64,000 bases of DNA from Rhizobium sp. Root1334 (GTDB taxonomy: Bacteria; Pseudomonadota; Alphaproteobacteria; Rhizobiales; Rhizobiaceae), in assembly GCF_001426665.1 (NCBI RefSeq), contig NZ_LMEY01000030.1, positions 62,725-126,724 of the forward strand, in the 5' to 3' direction. The first letter of the stretch is position 1; each line of letters starts with the position of its first letter. This document shows, one piece after another, positions 26,581 through 35,995 of this stretch. The position numbers and the translations under genes are program-made. The notes below the pieces were generated by a model. It worked only from the letters and a program-made list of their open reading frames with translations. It did not search any database and was not told where the DNA came from.

Positions 26581-26626
26581 ATTGAATGAATTCAATTTTT
26601 AAGTCAATGTCATTTTTGAGGACATT
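26581..26626. promoter_or_regulatory. Two inverted repeats between the binding-protein and TetR genes
   Basis: ATTGAA and TTCAAT flank TGAA (26581-26596), and AATGTC and GACATT flank nine bases (26606-26626). They sit midway between the divergent starts in an AT-rich stretch and are candidate TetR operators. Confidence 0.42.
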
Positions 26627-26647
26627 CAAAAAAAGGAAAAAGGCGGC

Positions 26648-27274
26648 ATGACCGGGCTTCGTGCACGACAGAAAGCCGATAGGAACCGGCGCATTTTGCA
26701 GGCAGCGACAATCCTTTTTCGGGAAGTTGGTTATGACAGCGCCCGCATCGAAGATATCGCCGAGCGCGCGGAAGTCTCGGTGGGCACGTTCTACAATTAC
26801 TATCAGAACAAGGGCGATATCCTGGTCGCCGCCGTGTCCATGGAAGTCGAGGAAGTGCTTGCAGCCGGTAAAGCGATCGTTGACAGCCCGCCCGAGACCG
26901 TTGGCGAGGCGCTGAAAGTCCTGATTGGTCAATATTACGATCATTCCCTTGTCTATCTCAGCAAGGAAATGTGGCGCACCGCCATGGCGATCTCGATCCA
27001 GCAGCCGGAGAGCCCGTTCAGCCGGCGTTATACGGAGCTCGACGGCCGGCTCTGCGACCAGGTCTCGACGCTGATTGCCAAATTGCAGCGGCGTGGCGGT
27101 GTCATGCCGGGTATCGACACGGCCGCCACCGGCCAGATGTTCTTCAACAATCTCAACATGATGTTCATCGAATTCGTCAAGGACGAGGCGATGACGCTCG
27201 ACGCACTGAAAGACATCGTCAGCAGGCAGAACCGGCCGCTGGCAACACTGATCAGTAGTCCGAAACTACAATAA
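26648..27274 (+). CDS. TetR/AcrR-family transcriptional regulator
   Basis: This 208-residue regulator has an N-terminal TetR helix-turn-helix (about residues 10-60; ILQAATILFREVGY, IEDIAERAEVSVGTFYNYY) followed by a helical ligand-binding domain. It is divergent from the second PotABCD-type operon, which it may repress, and 17 nt before a SnoaL-like gene. Confidence 0.87.
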   Translation: MTGLRARQKADRNRRILQAATILFREVGYDSARIEDIAERAEVSVGTFYNYYQNKGDILVAAVSMEVEEVLAAGKAIVDSPPETVGEALKVLIGQYYDHSLVYLSKEMWRTAMAISIQQPESPFSRRYTELDGRLCDQVSTLIAKLQRRGGVMPGIDTAATGQMFFNNLNMMFIEFVKDEAMTLDALKDIVSRQNRPLATLISSPKLQ

Positions 27275-27291
27275 CAATCAGGATATCAGGG

Positions 27292-27681
27292 ATGGAACAT
27301 ACAGACACTGCGGTCCTTACAGCTGCCGACAGCCTCGTCGAGGCCTTCTCGAAACATGACCGCGATCGCTATTTCGCGGCCTTTTCAAAGGACGCGACCT
27401 TCATCTTCCACAATCTCGATCGCCCGTTGAGAAGCCGCGCGGATTATGAAGCGGAATGGGCGCTCTGGGAACGCGACGGTTTCAAGGTTCTCTCCTGCAC
27501 CTCCAGTGATCGCAACCTCCAGATGCTCGGGAGCGTAGCGATTTTCACCCATGATGTTGAAACCCGGGCGGAATTCGGCGGTAAAACCATCACAAGTCAG
27601 GAACGGGAAACGATCATTTTCGAAAGACAGCCGGACGGCAAATGGCTCGCCGTCCACGAGCACCTTTCCCGCGCCTCCTGA
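27292..27681 (+). CDS. SnoaL/NTF2-like domain protein
   Basis: The 129-residue protein is about the length of a single NTF2-like alpha+beta barrel, with the start pattern ADSLVEAFSKHDRDRYFAAF and later FTHDVETRAEF and GKWLAVHEHLS. Such proteins bind or isomerise small molecules. It is probably co-transcribed with the TetR gene and followed by a terminator hairpin. The function is not known. Confidence 0.8.
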   Translation: MEHTDTAVLTAADSLVEAFSKHDRDRYFAAFSKDATFIFHNLDRPLRSRADYEAEWALWERDGFKVLSCTSSDRNLQMLGSVAIFTHDVETRAEFGGKTITSQERETIIFERQPDGKWLAVHEHLSRAS

Positions 27682-27688
27682 AAATCCA

Positions 27689-27719
27689 AAGCCCCTGCAT
27701 CCAGAGGGATCAGGGGCTT
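27689..27719. terminator. Bidirectional terminator hairpin
   Basis: AAGCCCCTG and CAGGGGCTT form a 9-bp stem 8 nt after the SnoaL-like stop. On the minus strand it is followed by TTGGATTTT, so it also serves the small convergent gene. Confidence 0.65.
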
Positions 27720-27753
27720 GATACAAACATCGATGTTATGCTGTCTGTTAAAC

Positions 27754-27903
27754 TCAGATCGCGCCGCAGACCATTGCGGTCACAAACAGGAAGGCAGCGG
27801 CCAATGCAGTGGCCTGCGCTGCCATCGTCCAGGATAAATGCGGCGCAGAATGCGCGCCAAAGCTCACCGGACTTTTCTGCATGACTGGTTTCGAACCTTG
27901 CAT
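27754..27903 (-). CDS. Small hydrophobic protein of unknown function
   Basis: This 49-residue product has a polar N-terminal half (MQGSKPVMQKSPVSFGAHSA) and one hydrophobic C-terminal segment (about residues 28-49) ending in VTAMVCGAI, so it is probably a single-pass membrane protein. The ATG is preceded by a near-perfect GGAGG five nt away, which is the main evidence that it is translated, and it ends before a terminator hairpin. I do not recognise a family. Confidence 0.55.
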   Translation of the reverse strand: MQGSKPVMQKSPVSFGAHSAPHLSWTMAAQATALAAAFLFVTAMVCGAI

Positions 27904-28074
27904 ATTGTCCTCCACGAGAGTGTTGCAGATGTCTGCCGCCATCACGGCCGCAGCGCCATACGTTTTCTCCGTTATTTTACACCAAGTTTATAGATATTAT
28001 TTTCTGCTTTTGGCGCCCCGCAGGAAAAAACCAACCCAAAGGCCCGTCTCCACCGGATGAAAGCCACCGCGTTC

Positions 28075-28992
28075 TCAATGTCCCCTCTCAAGCGCCCTCT
28101 GCTGGACAAGCCGGGACCAGCGTTCGCTGAACCACGGCGTCAAAAGGGAAACATCCGCCTGACTGTGCGGTTTGGTCAACGCACCGTCCGTCTCGGTGGA
28201 TGTCCATACCTTGAAGGTCGTCAACTCATGCTTGCCGAATGTCTGGATCAACGGGATATCGGCTGCATCGCGGCCGCGCGCCACGGCAATACGGCCAATA
28301 CGCGGCACATTGTGGCGGGCATCGAACGTATACCAGCGATCATCGAGAAACACCTCGAACCACGCATTGAAGTCCATCGGTGCCGGATTGTCCGTTGCGC
28401 CAATATCGCCCATGTAACCGTTGACGTAACGCGCCGGCATGTTCATGGAGCGGCAGAGCGTCACGGCAAGGTGCGCATAGTCGCGGCACACCCCTGCCCT
28501 TTCCTCATGTGCTTCCATCGCGGTGCGTAGCGTTGCCGTGTAGCCGTAACTGAAGGTCAGGCGCTGATGCACGTAGTCGCATATCGCCTGAACACGCGCC
28601 CAACCGGGCTCGATTTCACCGAAAAGGCGCCAGGCAAGCGCACCGAAACGGTCGGTTTCGCAATAACGGCTGGCTGACAGGTAGGGCAGGCATTCGGGTG
28701 GCAGTTTTTCGACCGGCACAGCCTGAGCCCCTCGGTTCACGGAATCTGGCCACCCGCTATCCTTGATTACTGCATCATAGGTCAAGCGCAGGCCGCCTGC
28801 GGGAACAACCATCCGCATACAGACATTTCCGAAGGGGTCGGTAACCTCTCCCATTTTTATCACCGGATCGGAAATCGGCCCGCACTCGCTGACGATATCG
28901 TGCCGCCTTGTGCGATCCACAGACAAAAAGGTCATCATAGGGGTCGGTTGACTGCAATTGATGCCTATTTCGTAACCCAACCGAATAAACAT
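28075..28992 (-). CDS. Transglutaminase-like family protein lacking the catalytic His
   Basis: This 305-residue protein has an N-terminal beta-rich domain and a transglutaminase/protease core (about residues 130-235). Cys169 in AGVCRDYAH and Asp224 in WYTFDARHN occupy the expected catalytic positions, but the His usually found before AWFE is Asn209 (DFNAWFEVF). From memory some close relatives also lack this His, so it may be a subfamily trait. It could be a non-catalytic domain or use another base. The start at MFIRLGYEIG is chosen over one 33 nt upstream because it begins the conserved domain. Its neighbours give no functional hint. Confidence 0.78.
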   Translation of the reverse strand: MFIRLGYEIGINCSQPTPMMTFLSVDRTRRHDIVSECGPISDPVIKMGEVTDPFGNVCMRMVVPAGGLRLTYDAVIKDSGWPDSVNRGAQAVPVEKLPPECLPYLSASRYCETDRFGALAWRLFGEIEPGWARVQAICDYVHQRLTFSYGYTATLRTAMEAHEERAGVCRDYAHLAVTLCRSMNMPARYVNGYMGDIGATDNPAPMDFNAWFEVFLDDRWYTFDARHNVPRIGRIAVARGRDAADIPLIQTFGKHELTTFKVWTSTETDGALTKPHSQADVSLLTPWFSERWSRLVQQRALERGH

Positions 28993-29124
28993 GTGCCACC
29001 TCCACCACACGGCAGGAACGGACATGCCACCGATTTGTTCCGGTTTCAGATTCGCAAAAATGGCCGGGCGCGCCTCCCGCGCAGGAACACGTCCACACCG
29101 TGTCCCATGCCTCCAGACAGGCCG

Positions 29125-30393
29125 CTAGACGACCAGCATCGCCCGCAGATCATTGACATTGGTGCCAGTCGGGCCGGGCACGAACAGATCACCGCTGGCG
29201 CTGAATGCGCTCCAGGCATCGTGGCGGGCGAGATGATCGCGGGGATCGGCGCCCGCCGCCCCCATACGGCTCACAGTTGAACCGTCGGCAAAGGCACCGG
29301 CATTGTCCTCCGACCCGTCAATCCCATCGGTATCGGCCGCCAGCGCATGAACACCCTCGACACCGTCGATATCCAGCGCAAGCGAAAGCAGGAACTCACT
29401 GTTGCGGCCGCCCTTGCCATAGGCATCGCCCGCAATCGTTACCGTGGTTTCGCCACCGGACAGGATCACCACCGGCTTTGAGAACGGGCGGTTGCGCAGC
29501 GCAGTTTCCCGGGCGATGGCGGCATGCATCCGGCCGATATCGCGGGCTTCCCCCTCGATCGCATCCGACAGGATCACCGCCTCGACGCCCAGCGCGCGCG
29601 CTTTCGCCGCTGCCGCCTCCAGCGAGACGCTGGCTGATGCGATGACATGGTGCTGTTGATTGCCAAATGCCGGATGATCTGGGGTGGGTGCAGCGGCCTG
29701 CTCCGAGCGCAGATGCTGCATCACGGCTTCCGGCAGTGTCATGCCGTAACGGCTGACAATGGCCAAAGCCTCAGCAGGCGTGGACATATCGGGAATCGTC
29801 GGGCCGGAGGCAACAAAGGCCGGATTGTCGCCGGGCACGTCGGAGACGATCAGGCTGACGACCCGCGCCGGTGCAGCAGCAAAAGCCAGCCGCCCACCCT
29901 TGATGCGAGAGACATGCTTGCGCACCACATTCATCGCCGAGATCGGCGCGCCGGACGCAAGCAGGGCCTTGTTGACGGCAATTTCGTCAGCCAAGGTCAG
30001 ACCTTGCGGCGGCGCGGGCAACAGCGACGAGCCACCACCGGACACCAACGCCACCACCAGATCGTCCGGTGTGAGCCCCTCGACCAGCCGCAGCAGCTCC
30101 GCCGATCCGGCAAGCCCAGCCTCGTCCGGCACCGGATGGGCCGATTGCAGCACGCGGATGCGCTCGCACACGGCGATCGGACCATGACGCGCAACGACAG
30201 CGCCCTCCAGTGGCCCATCCCACAGGCTTTCGAACGCCGCTGCCATCTGGCTTGCCGCCTTGCCTGCGCCGACGACGATCGTGCGCCCTTTCGGCTTTTC
30301 CGGCAGGTGGGCACGGATGGCGGCAAGCGGATCGGCTGCTTCGACGGCCGCCTCAAACAAGCTCGTCAGGAAGGCACGGGGGTCAGCAATCAT
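29125..30393 (-). CDS. Glycerate 2-kinase (MOFRL family; also annotated hydroxypyruvate reductase TtuD)
   Basis: This 422-residue protein begins with the glycerate-kinase N-domain (VVGAGKAASQMA, VSGGGSSLLPAP) and ends with the MOFRL domain (LSGGETTVTI, ADTDGIDG). It phosphorylates D-glycerate to 2-phosphoglycerate, feeding lower glycolysis; older names call it hydroxypyruvate reductase. The ATG at 30393 follows the Dabb gene stop by 4 nt; the frame is open further upstream but covers that gene. It is the last gene of the LacI-type sugar operon, which suggests the pathway yields glycerate. Confidence 0.87.
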   Translation of the reverse strand: MIADPRAFLTSLFEAAVEAADPLAAIRAHLPEKPKGRTIVVGAGKAASQMAAAFESLWDGPLEGAVVARHGPIAVCERIRVLQSAHPVPDEAGLAGSAELLRLVEGLTPDDLVVALVSGGGSSLLPAPPQGLTLADEIAVNKALLASGAPISAMNVVRKHVSRIKGGRLAFAAAPARVVSLIVSDVPGDNPAFVASGPTIPDMSTPAEALAIVSRYGMTLPEAVMQHLRSEQAAAPTPDHPAFGNQQHHVIASASVSLEAAAAKARALGVEAVILSDAIEGEARDIGRMHAAIARETALRNRPFSKPVVILSGGETTVTIAGDAYGKGGRNSEFLLSLALDIDGVEGVHALAADTDGIDGSEDNAGAFADGSTVSRMGAAGADPRDHLARHDAWSAFSASGDLFVPGPTGTNVNDLRAMLVV

Positions 30394-30397
30394 CAAA

Positions 30398-30712
30398 TCA
30401 GCCTGCAATCTCGAAATCATAAACGAAGACACCATCGACGCCGCCCTCGGTCGCGGCAACGATCCGGCCGCCCGCCTTTTCATGCGCCGGATGGACAAGA
30501 TAGGCATCGCGCGCCGCCGCATCGGCAAAATCGATGATAAACCCGCTGTTATAGCCCTTGCCCAGGCCTTCCGGACTGACATTGGGACCAGCGGTAAAAC
30601 TAAGATAGCCGGGAACCAACGCCTGCAGCGCGGCGATATCAGACAGGATCGACTGCCGCTCGGAATCAGCAACGGCTGACTGAAAGCGGATGAAGACACA
30701 ATGGCGGATCAT
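30398..30712 (-). CDS. Dabb-family (stress-responsive A/B barrel) protein
   Basis: This 104-residue ferredoxin-like barrel starts MIRHCVFIRF and has YLVHPAHEKA, the characteristic His-Pro-x-His region of Dabb proteins. Such small dimeric barrels act as isomerases, cyclases or dehydrations helpers in several pathways. Its position between a GMC oxidoreductase and a glycerate kinase suggests it handles an oxidised sugar intermediate. Confidence 0.83.
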   Translation of the reverse strand: MIRHCVFIRFQSAVADSERQSILSDIAALQALVPGYLSFTAGPNVSPEGLGKGYNSGFIIDFADAAARDAYLVHPAHEKAGGRIVAATEGGVDGVFVYDFEIAG

Positions 30713-30721
30713 GGCAGGCTC

Positions 30722-32377
30722 CTATCGGATATCGGCGCGCGCCCGCGGCCGTTGATCGTTGCGCTCATGGCTGAAGATGGTGGCCGGAAGCGGTTGCCGC
30801 TCACGGATAATGTCCGAACCCTTTTCGCCCATCATGATCGTCGGCCCGTTGGTATTGCAAGAGGGAACGCGCGGCATGACCGAACTGTCGCAGACGCGAA
30901 GCCCCTCCAGTCCATGCACCCGCAAATCCAGCCCGACGACGGCGTCAGCACCGGTTCCCATCTTGCAGGTCCCGACGGGATGATGATCGGTCTTGGCATT
31001 GGCGCAGCCGTATTCGAACAACTCGTCATCGGTCATCACTTGCGGCCCGGGCAGTCGCTCGGCCATGATGTAAGGTTTCAGCGCCTGCTGCTGGAAGATT
31101 TCGCGGGCGATTTTCAGGCCTTCCAGCGACATCTTGCGATCATGCGGATCGCTCCAGTAATTCGGATCGATCAGCGGGGCGGCCGCCGGATCGGAAGACG
31201 ACAGCCGGACGGTACCGCGCGAACGCGGATGCAGATAGGCGGAATTCAGCGTCACGCCGGCATTCTTCAGTTTCTCGACACCGGCCTCGATGCCGGAGCC
31301 GAGCCCCAGATGGAACTGGATATCGGGTGAGCGTGCATTCGGATCGGCATACCAGAAGCCGCCGGTCTCAAACAACGATGAGGCGACCGGACCGGAGCGG
31401 AACAGCACATATTGTAGACCGGCCCAGACGGTGCGGTGCAGTTTCGCGACGCCGTCATAGGTATGATCGCCGGTGCATTCGGAAATGACAAAGAGGTCGA
31501 GATGATCCTGAAGATTGCTGCCGACACCCGGCAGGTCATGTTTCACATCGACGCCGACAGAACGCAGATGATCGGCCGGGCCGATGCCCGATTGCTGCAG
31601 CAGTTTCGGCGATCCGATAGCCCCGGAAGAGACCAACACCTCGCGTTCGGCGCGGATGGTTTCCAATCCCTTTGCAGTCGCGACCTCGACGCCAACTGCG
31701 CGCATTCCCTCCAGCACAATCCGCGTCACCCGCGCGCCGAGCCGGACGGTCAGGTTCTTGCGATCCCTGATCGGGTTGAGATAGGCGAGCGACGCCGACG
31801 AGCGGCGGCGGTTGCGCTGGGTCAGCTGATAGAAGCCGACGCCTGCCTGCTGCTTGCCATTGAAATCGTGATTGTAGGGAATGCCAAGCTCCTGCCCCGC
31901 GCGGATATAGGCATCGCAGATCGGCAGCCCTGAGACCGGCATGGAGACGCCGAGCGGTCCGCCATAGGAATGGTAATCGTCGGCAAAACGCTGATTGTCT
32001 TCCGAGCGTTTGAAATAGGGCAACACGTTGCGGTAATCCCAGCCGGTGCAGCCGTCCTCGCTGGCCCAGAGATCGTAATCGGCCGCATTGCCGCGCGTAT
32101 AAAGCTGCGCGTTGATCGACGAGCCGCCGCCGATCACTTTGGCCTGCGTATAGCGCAGAACCCGGTTCTTCATGTGCTTCTGCGGCACGGTCTCCCAGCC
32201 CCAGCTGGCGACACCCTTGGTCATCTTGGCAAAGCCAGCCGGCATATGGAACAGAGGATTCCAGTCGCTGCCGCCAGCCTCGAGCAGCAGCACCTTGACA
32301 TCTGCGTCTTCGGTCAGCCGGTTGGCAAGCACGCAACCGGCCGGTCCGGCACCGGTGATGATGTAGTCATAGGTCAT
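30722..32377 (-). CDS. GMC-family FAD oxidoreductase (choline-dehydrogenase-like)
   Basis: This 551-residue flavoprotein has the FAD motif [15 protein letters not shown], the GMC signature [11 protein letters not shown], and the C-terminal catalytic His in [11 protein letters not shown] with an Asn in SCNTNGPT. It oxidises an alcohol or sugar hydroxyl using FAD. It lies in the LacI-type sugar operon after a mosaic repeat and before the Dabb gene. It is not a paralogue close to the GMC protein at 33371; that one belongs to the gluconate-dehydrogenase-like branch. Confidence 0.87.
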   Translation of the reverse strand: MTYDYIITGAGPAGCVLANRLTEDADVKVLLLEAGGSDWNPLFHMPAGFAKMTKGVASWGWETVPQKHMKNRVLRYTQAKVIGGGSSINAQLYTRGNAADYDLWASEDGCTGWDYRNVLPYFKRSEDNQRFADDYHSYGGPLGVSMPVSGLPICDAYIRAGQELGIPYNHDFNGKQQAGVGFYQLTQRNRRRSSASLAYLNPIRDRKNLTVRLGARVTRIVLEGMRAVGVEVATAKGLETIRAEREVLVSSGAIGSPKLLQQSGIGPADHLRSVGVDVKHDLPGVGSNLQDHLDLFVISECTGDHTYDGVAKLHRTVWAGLQYVLFRSGPVASSLFETGGFWYADPNARSPDIQFHLGLGSGIEAGVEKLKNAGVTLNSAYLHPRSRGTVRLSSSDPAAAPLIDPNYWSDPHDRKMSLEGLKIAREIFQQQALKPYIMAERLPGPQVMTDDELFEYGCANAKTDHHPVGTCKMGTGADAVVGLDLRVHGLEGLRVCDSSVMPRVPSCNTNGPTIMMGEKGSDIIRERQPLPATIFSHERNDQRPRARADIR

Positions 32378-32439
32378 GTCGTCGTCCTTAAAACGTTGTC
32401 GCCTTGCGGCGATCTCAAACGGGGCAAGCCGTCTGCTCC

Positions 32440-32569
32440 CTCTTCTCCCCAGCGGGGAGAAGTGCTGAGCGCAGCGAGGCGATGAGGGGGTGTCGCCGCA
32501 AACTCGCGTGTGCTTGGCTCCCCCTCATCCGGCCCTTCGGGCCACCTTCTCCCCGCTGGGGAGAAGAGG
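32440..32569. repeat. Rhizobial intergenic mosaic repeat (copy d), bridged by an open frame
   Basis: CTTCTCCCCAGCGGGGAGAAG, GAGGCGATGAGGGG, CCCCTCATCCGGCCC and a final CCTTCTCCCCGCTGGGGAGAAG hairpin unit. A 75-codon minus-strand frame runs through the whole copy from a GTG overlapping the SDR stop (32601) to a TGA that overlaps the GMC ATG by 4 nt (32374). Confidence 0.85.
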
Positions 32570-32600
32570 ATTACGCCCTGCCCTTCCCAGCCAAAATTCA

Positions 32601-33374
32601 CTACAATCGCCCGATCGAAAGCCCACCGTCGGCATTGATCACCGAGCCCGTGGCAAAGCCGAAGCTGCCGTTGGCCAATGCCGCGACCATGCGGCCAATA
32701 TCATCCGCCTCGCCCCAGCGTTTCATCGGCACCAGCCCGCCATCTATCAACGCGTCGTACTTGGCGGACACGCCGGCGGTCATATCGGAGCGGATAATGC
32801 CGGGGCGAACCTCGAACACCGAGATACCGGTATCGGCCAAACGCAGCGTCAGCCCTTGCGAAAACGATGCAAGCCCCGCCTTGCTGATGCAATAGTCCAG
32901 ACGCTCCGGCGAACTCATCACCGCCGATACGGACGTGATGTTGATTACCGAACGCGGCCCGCGGGCACAGCCCGCCAGCATCGCCTTCACCACCGCCTGA
33001 GTGAAAAACACCGTACCACGCAGATTGGTGCCGATGATCGTGTCGAAGTTTTCCGGGGCAAGCTCAAGGAAATCGCCCCGCACCACCGATGCCATGCCGG
33101 CATTGTTGACGAGGCAATCGATCCCGCCGAATTCTGCCAGCACCGCATCGACCGTCGCCTGATGACCGGACAACTCGGAGAGATCCCCTTTCAGAAAAAT
33201 CGCCTTGGCGCCGAGCGCAGCAAGCTCCTCCAGCACACCCGAGACCTGATCGGCATCGCCGATACCGGTGATGGCAATGTCGAAACCGGTTTTCGCCAGT
33301 GCCCTGGCGATGCCGAGACCTATTCCGCGGCGGCCGCCGGTGACGATGGCGACAGGGCGTTTGTGATTGCTCAT
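32601..33374 (-). CDS. SDR-family 3-ketoacyl-ACP-reductase-like oxidoreductase
   Basis: This 257-residue classical SDR has TGGRRGIGLG, NNAG, a Ser in NITSVSA and the YCISKAG catalytic Tyr-Lys. It probably reduces or oxidises a sugar intermediate with NAD(P). Its ATG overlaps the GMC stop by 4 nt, so the two redox enzymes are coupled. FabG-type fatty acid synthesis is unlikely in this context. Confidence 0.86.
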   Translation of the reverse strand: MSNHKRPVAIVTGGRRGIGLGIARALAKTGFDIAITGIGDADQVSGVLEELAALGAKAIFLKGDLSELSGHQATVDAVLAEFGGIDCLVNNAGMASVVRGDFLELAPENFDTIIGTNLRGTVFFTQAVVKAMLAGCARGPRSVINITSVSAVMSSPERLDYCISKAGLASFSQGLTLRLADTGISVFEVRPGIIRSDMTAGVSAKYDALIDGGLVPMKRWGEADDIGRMVAALANGSFGFATGSVINADGGLSIGRL

Positions 33375-34870
33375 GCCGCCAGATCCTTCGCGATGATGTG
33401 ATCGGCTACACGCAGCGCCTGTGCGGCAACCGTCAGCGCCGGATTGACGGCGGCCGATGTCGGCAGGCAGCCGCCATCGACAACATAAAGGTTCGAGTGA
33501 TCAAAGGCCCGGCAGTACGGATCGAGCGGCGCAGACGCCGGGTCGTTGCCCATGCGCACCGTGCCGCATTGGTGCGACGGTGTGCGTTTGTCGAACGGTT
33601 GGGACAACACGATCGGATAACCCGCCGCCTTGAAGTGGGCGCGCATCTTCGCCTCAAGCCCGGACAGTGCCTCCATGTTGGAGCGCCGCCACTGCATGAT
33701 GATGCCCTTGCCATCGACCATGATGCGGCTTTCCGGATTCGGCAGATCCTCTGTCATCATGTACCAATCGATGGCGTGGCCAGCCATGAAATCGAGGGCG
33801 AAGCGCGGTGCGTAACGTGGCGCATTGGCCTTGAGGATGTCTCCGTTGATCTTGCCGAGCAGCTGGACATTGCCCAGCGGCAAGCCATCACGCCCACCGG
33901 TGAGGTAGTAGTCGTTCAGCATCAGCGTCTTCTGGTAGACGCTGTCGTTGCGCCGGAACGGGTTGATGGCCAGCATGGCGCTGCAATTGTGGTTCATGAA
34001 GTTGCGGCCGACCTGATCGGAGCGGTTGGCAATTCCCTTGCCATCGCCGGAGCGCAGCAGGATCGCGGCGGAATTGATCGCGCCGGCCGACAGGATCACC
34101 AGCTTCGGGGACAATCGTTTCCTCTCGCCTTTGTGGACGTAGTGGATCGCCTCGATCCGCCCGCCTGGCCCGGCTTCCAGCGTCTCGACATAAGCGGAGG
34201 TGATCAGCTCGATATTCGGGTCCTTCAGCGCGACGGCAAGCGGCGCGGTCTCGGCGTCCTTCTTGCCCTTGCCCGTGTTGGGAAAGCCATCCCACGGCGT
34301 GCGTCCGCCGGCCAGCCAGGTGTCGATATCGACGCCGAGCGGCAATGTCGCCGGATGCAGTCCCTGCGCCTTCAACTCGGCGCGGGCGCGGGCGATTGCG
34401 GGCTCGTCCGGTACCGGGCCGTGAGAATAGGGCGTCGAGTGCGCAGGTTCCGTCGGGTCCTGACCAAGCTCGCCGCGCACCGCAAACAGCCGTTCCGCCT
34501 TGCCGTACCATGGTTCCAGTTCCTCGTAGGGAAAGGGCCAGGCCGGCGAGACACCGCCGAGATGCTGCATTTCGGTAAAGTCCTCGGCGCGGTAGCGCAG
34601 AAGGACCGCGCCGAAGAGCTTGGAATTGCCTCCGACGAAATAGAAATTCCCTGGATTGAACGCCGTCCCGTCCGGTTCGCGCCACATCTCCTTTGGCCGG
34701 AAGTGTCCATCAACGAAGATGGATTTATAGCTGCGCGTTTCCGGCGTGTCGGGAAGGCGCTCGCCGCGCTCGAGGATGGCGATGCGTGCGCCCGACCCGG
34801 CAAGCGCCGAAGCGACCGTCGCTCCGCCGATGCCGGAACCGATGATGACGATGTCGGGCTGGTTGACCAT
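33371..34870 (-). CDS. GMC-family oxidoreductase (gluconate-dehydrogenase-like)
   Basis: This 499-residue flavoprotein has the FAD-binding IIGSGIGGATVAS at the N-terminus, GNSKLFGAVLLRY in place of the classic GMC signature, and C-terminal catalytic His/Asn in SHQCGTVRMG and VNPALT. It most resembles the FAD subunits of sugar or sugar-acid dehydrogenases; no cytochrome or small subunit gene and no Tat signal are present, so it is probably cytoplasmic. The ATG at 34870 starts the conserved domain 8 nt after the ABC ATPase. Confidence 0.85.
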   Translation of the reverse strand: MVNQPDIVIIGSGIGGATVASALAGSGARIAILERGERLPDTPETRSYKSIFVDGHFRPKEMWREPDGTAFNPGNFYFVGGNSKLFGAVLLRYRAEDFTEMQHLGGVSPAWPFPYEELEPWYGKAERLFAVRGELGQDPTEPAHSTPYSHGPVPDEPAIARARAELKAQGLHPATLPLGVDIDTWLAGGRTPWDGFPNTGKGKKDAETAPLAVALKDPNIELITSAYVETLEAGPGGRIEAIHYVHKGERKRLSPKLVILSAGAINSAAILLRSGDGKGIANRSDQVGRNFMNHNCSAMLAINPFRRNDSVYQKTLMLNDYYLTGGRDGLPLGNVQLLGKINGDILKANAPRYAPRFALDFMAGHAIDWYMMTEDLPNPESRIMVDGKGIIMQWRRSNMEALSGLEAKMRAHFKAAGYPIVLSQPFDKRTPSHQCGTVRMGNDPASAPLDPYCRAFDHSNLYVVDGGCLPTSAAVNPALTVAAQALRVADHIIAKDLAA

Positions 34871-34878
34871 GACGGAAC

Positions 34879-35991
34879 TCAGCCGATGCGCTGCTGGTTT
34901 TGCGGGTCGAAATACACCGCCTTGTCCAGATTGAAGGCCAGTCTTGTATTCTGGCCGGGCGCGATACGGGCGTCGGCGCGCAGACGCGCCACCACTTCCT
35001 TGCCGCCAAGTTTGGTGACTGCGAACGTGTCCGAACCGGCTGGCTCCACCACTTCGATCAAGCAATCGCCTTCCACCAGAGAGCGGGCGTTGCGATCGGC
35101 GCCATCGGGATCGGTCAGCGCTTCCGGCCGGATACCGAAAACAACCTGCTTGCCGCTATAGGCGGCAAGGCCAGACACCTGGGCGACCGGCAGATGCAAC
35201 GGCTCAGCATCTGGTCGAACCAGCGAGACACGCAGATCATTGCCGCCGCCCTCCACCGTTGCGGTCAACAGGTTCATCGCCGGCGAGCCCATGAAATCGG
35301 CGACGAACAGGTTGGCCGGATTATTGTAGATTTCGGCAGGCGTGCCGAATTGCTGCAGGATGCCGTCCTTCAGAACGGCGATCTTCGTTGCCAGCGTCAT
35401 CGCCTCGATCTGGTCATGCGTCACATAGACGATCGTCGTCTTCATGCGCTGGTGCAGGCGCTTGATCTCGGTGCGCATATCGACGCGCAGCTTTGCATCG
35501 AGGTTGGACAATGGTTCATCGAACAGGAAGACCTGCGGATTGCGCACCAGCGCTCGGCCCATGGCGACGCGCTGGCGCTGACCACCGGAAAGCTGGCTGG
35601 GCTTGCGGTCGAGCAGATGGCCGATCTGCAACATGTCGGCAACCTGCTTGATAGCCTTGTCACGCTCGTCTTTCGGCACGCCACGGATTTCCATGCCGAA
35701 GGCGATGTTTCCGGCCACCGTCATGTTCGGATAGAGCGCATAGGACTGGAAGACCATGGCGATGTCGCGCTTGGAGGGATGCAGGCCCGCCACCGACTTG
35801 CCGTTGATCGAGATTTCGCCTGACGTGATCGGTTCCAGCCCAGCGATGGTGTTGAGCAAGGTCGACTTGCCACAACCGGACGGGCCGACCAGCACCAGGA
35901 AGCCGCCCTCGTCGATTTCCAGATTGATATCTTTCAGGATTTCCAGCGAGCCGTAGGACTTGCGAAGGTTTGTGATTTTCAGAAAGGACAT
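34879..35991 (-). CDS. Sugar ABC transporter ATP-binding protein (UgpC/MsmK type)
   Basis: This 370-residue MalK-like ATPase has canonical Walker A GPSGCGKST, Q-loop VFQSYALYPN, LSGGQRQRVAMGRAL, LFDEPLSNLD and VTHDQIEA, and C-terminal regulatory OB folds. It serves the sugar importer whose permeases lie 4 nt upstream. Confidence 0.9.
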   Translation of the reverse strand: MSFLKITNLRKSYGSLEILKDINLEIDEGGFLVLVGPSGCGKSTLLNTIAGLEPITSGEISINGKSVAGLHPSKRDIAMVFQSYALYPNMTVAGNIAFGMEIRGVPKDERDKAIKQVADMLQIGHLLDRKPSQLSGGQRQRVAMGRALVRNPQVFLFDEPLSNLDAKLRVDMRTEIKRLHQRMKTTIVYVTHDQIEAMTLATKIAVLKDGILQQFGTPAEIYNNPANLFVADFMGSPAMNLLTATVEGGGNDLRVSLVRPDAEPLHLPVAQVSGLAAYSGKQVVFGIRPEALTDPDGADRNARSLVEGDCLIEVVEPAGSDTFAVTKLGGKEVVARLRADARIAPGQNTRLAFNLDKAVYFDPQNQQRIG

Positions 35992-35995
35992 GGCT

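Noticed and set aside
33398-35161. A 587-codon plus-strand open frame antisense to the GMC and ABC ATPase genes; similar long antisense frames at 12007-13323, 20289-21851, 37906-39243 and 41077-42369.
   Set aside because: They are mirror frames of well-supported minus-strand genes, show no family motifs or ribosome binding sites, and are expected in GC-rich coding DNA.
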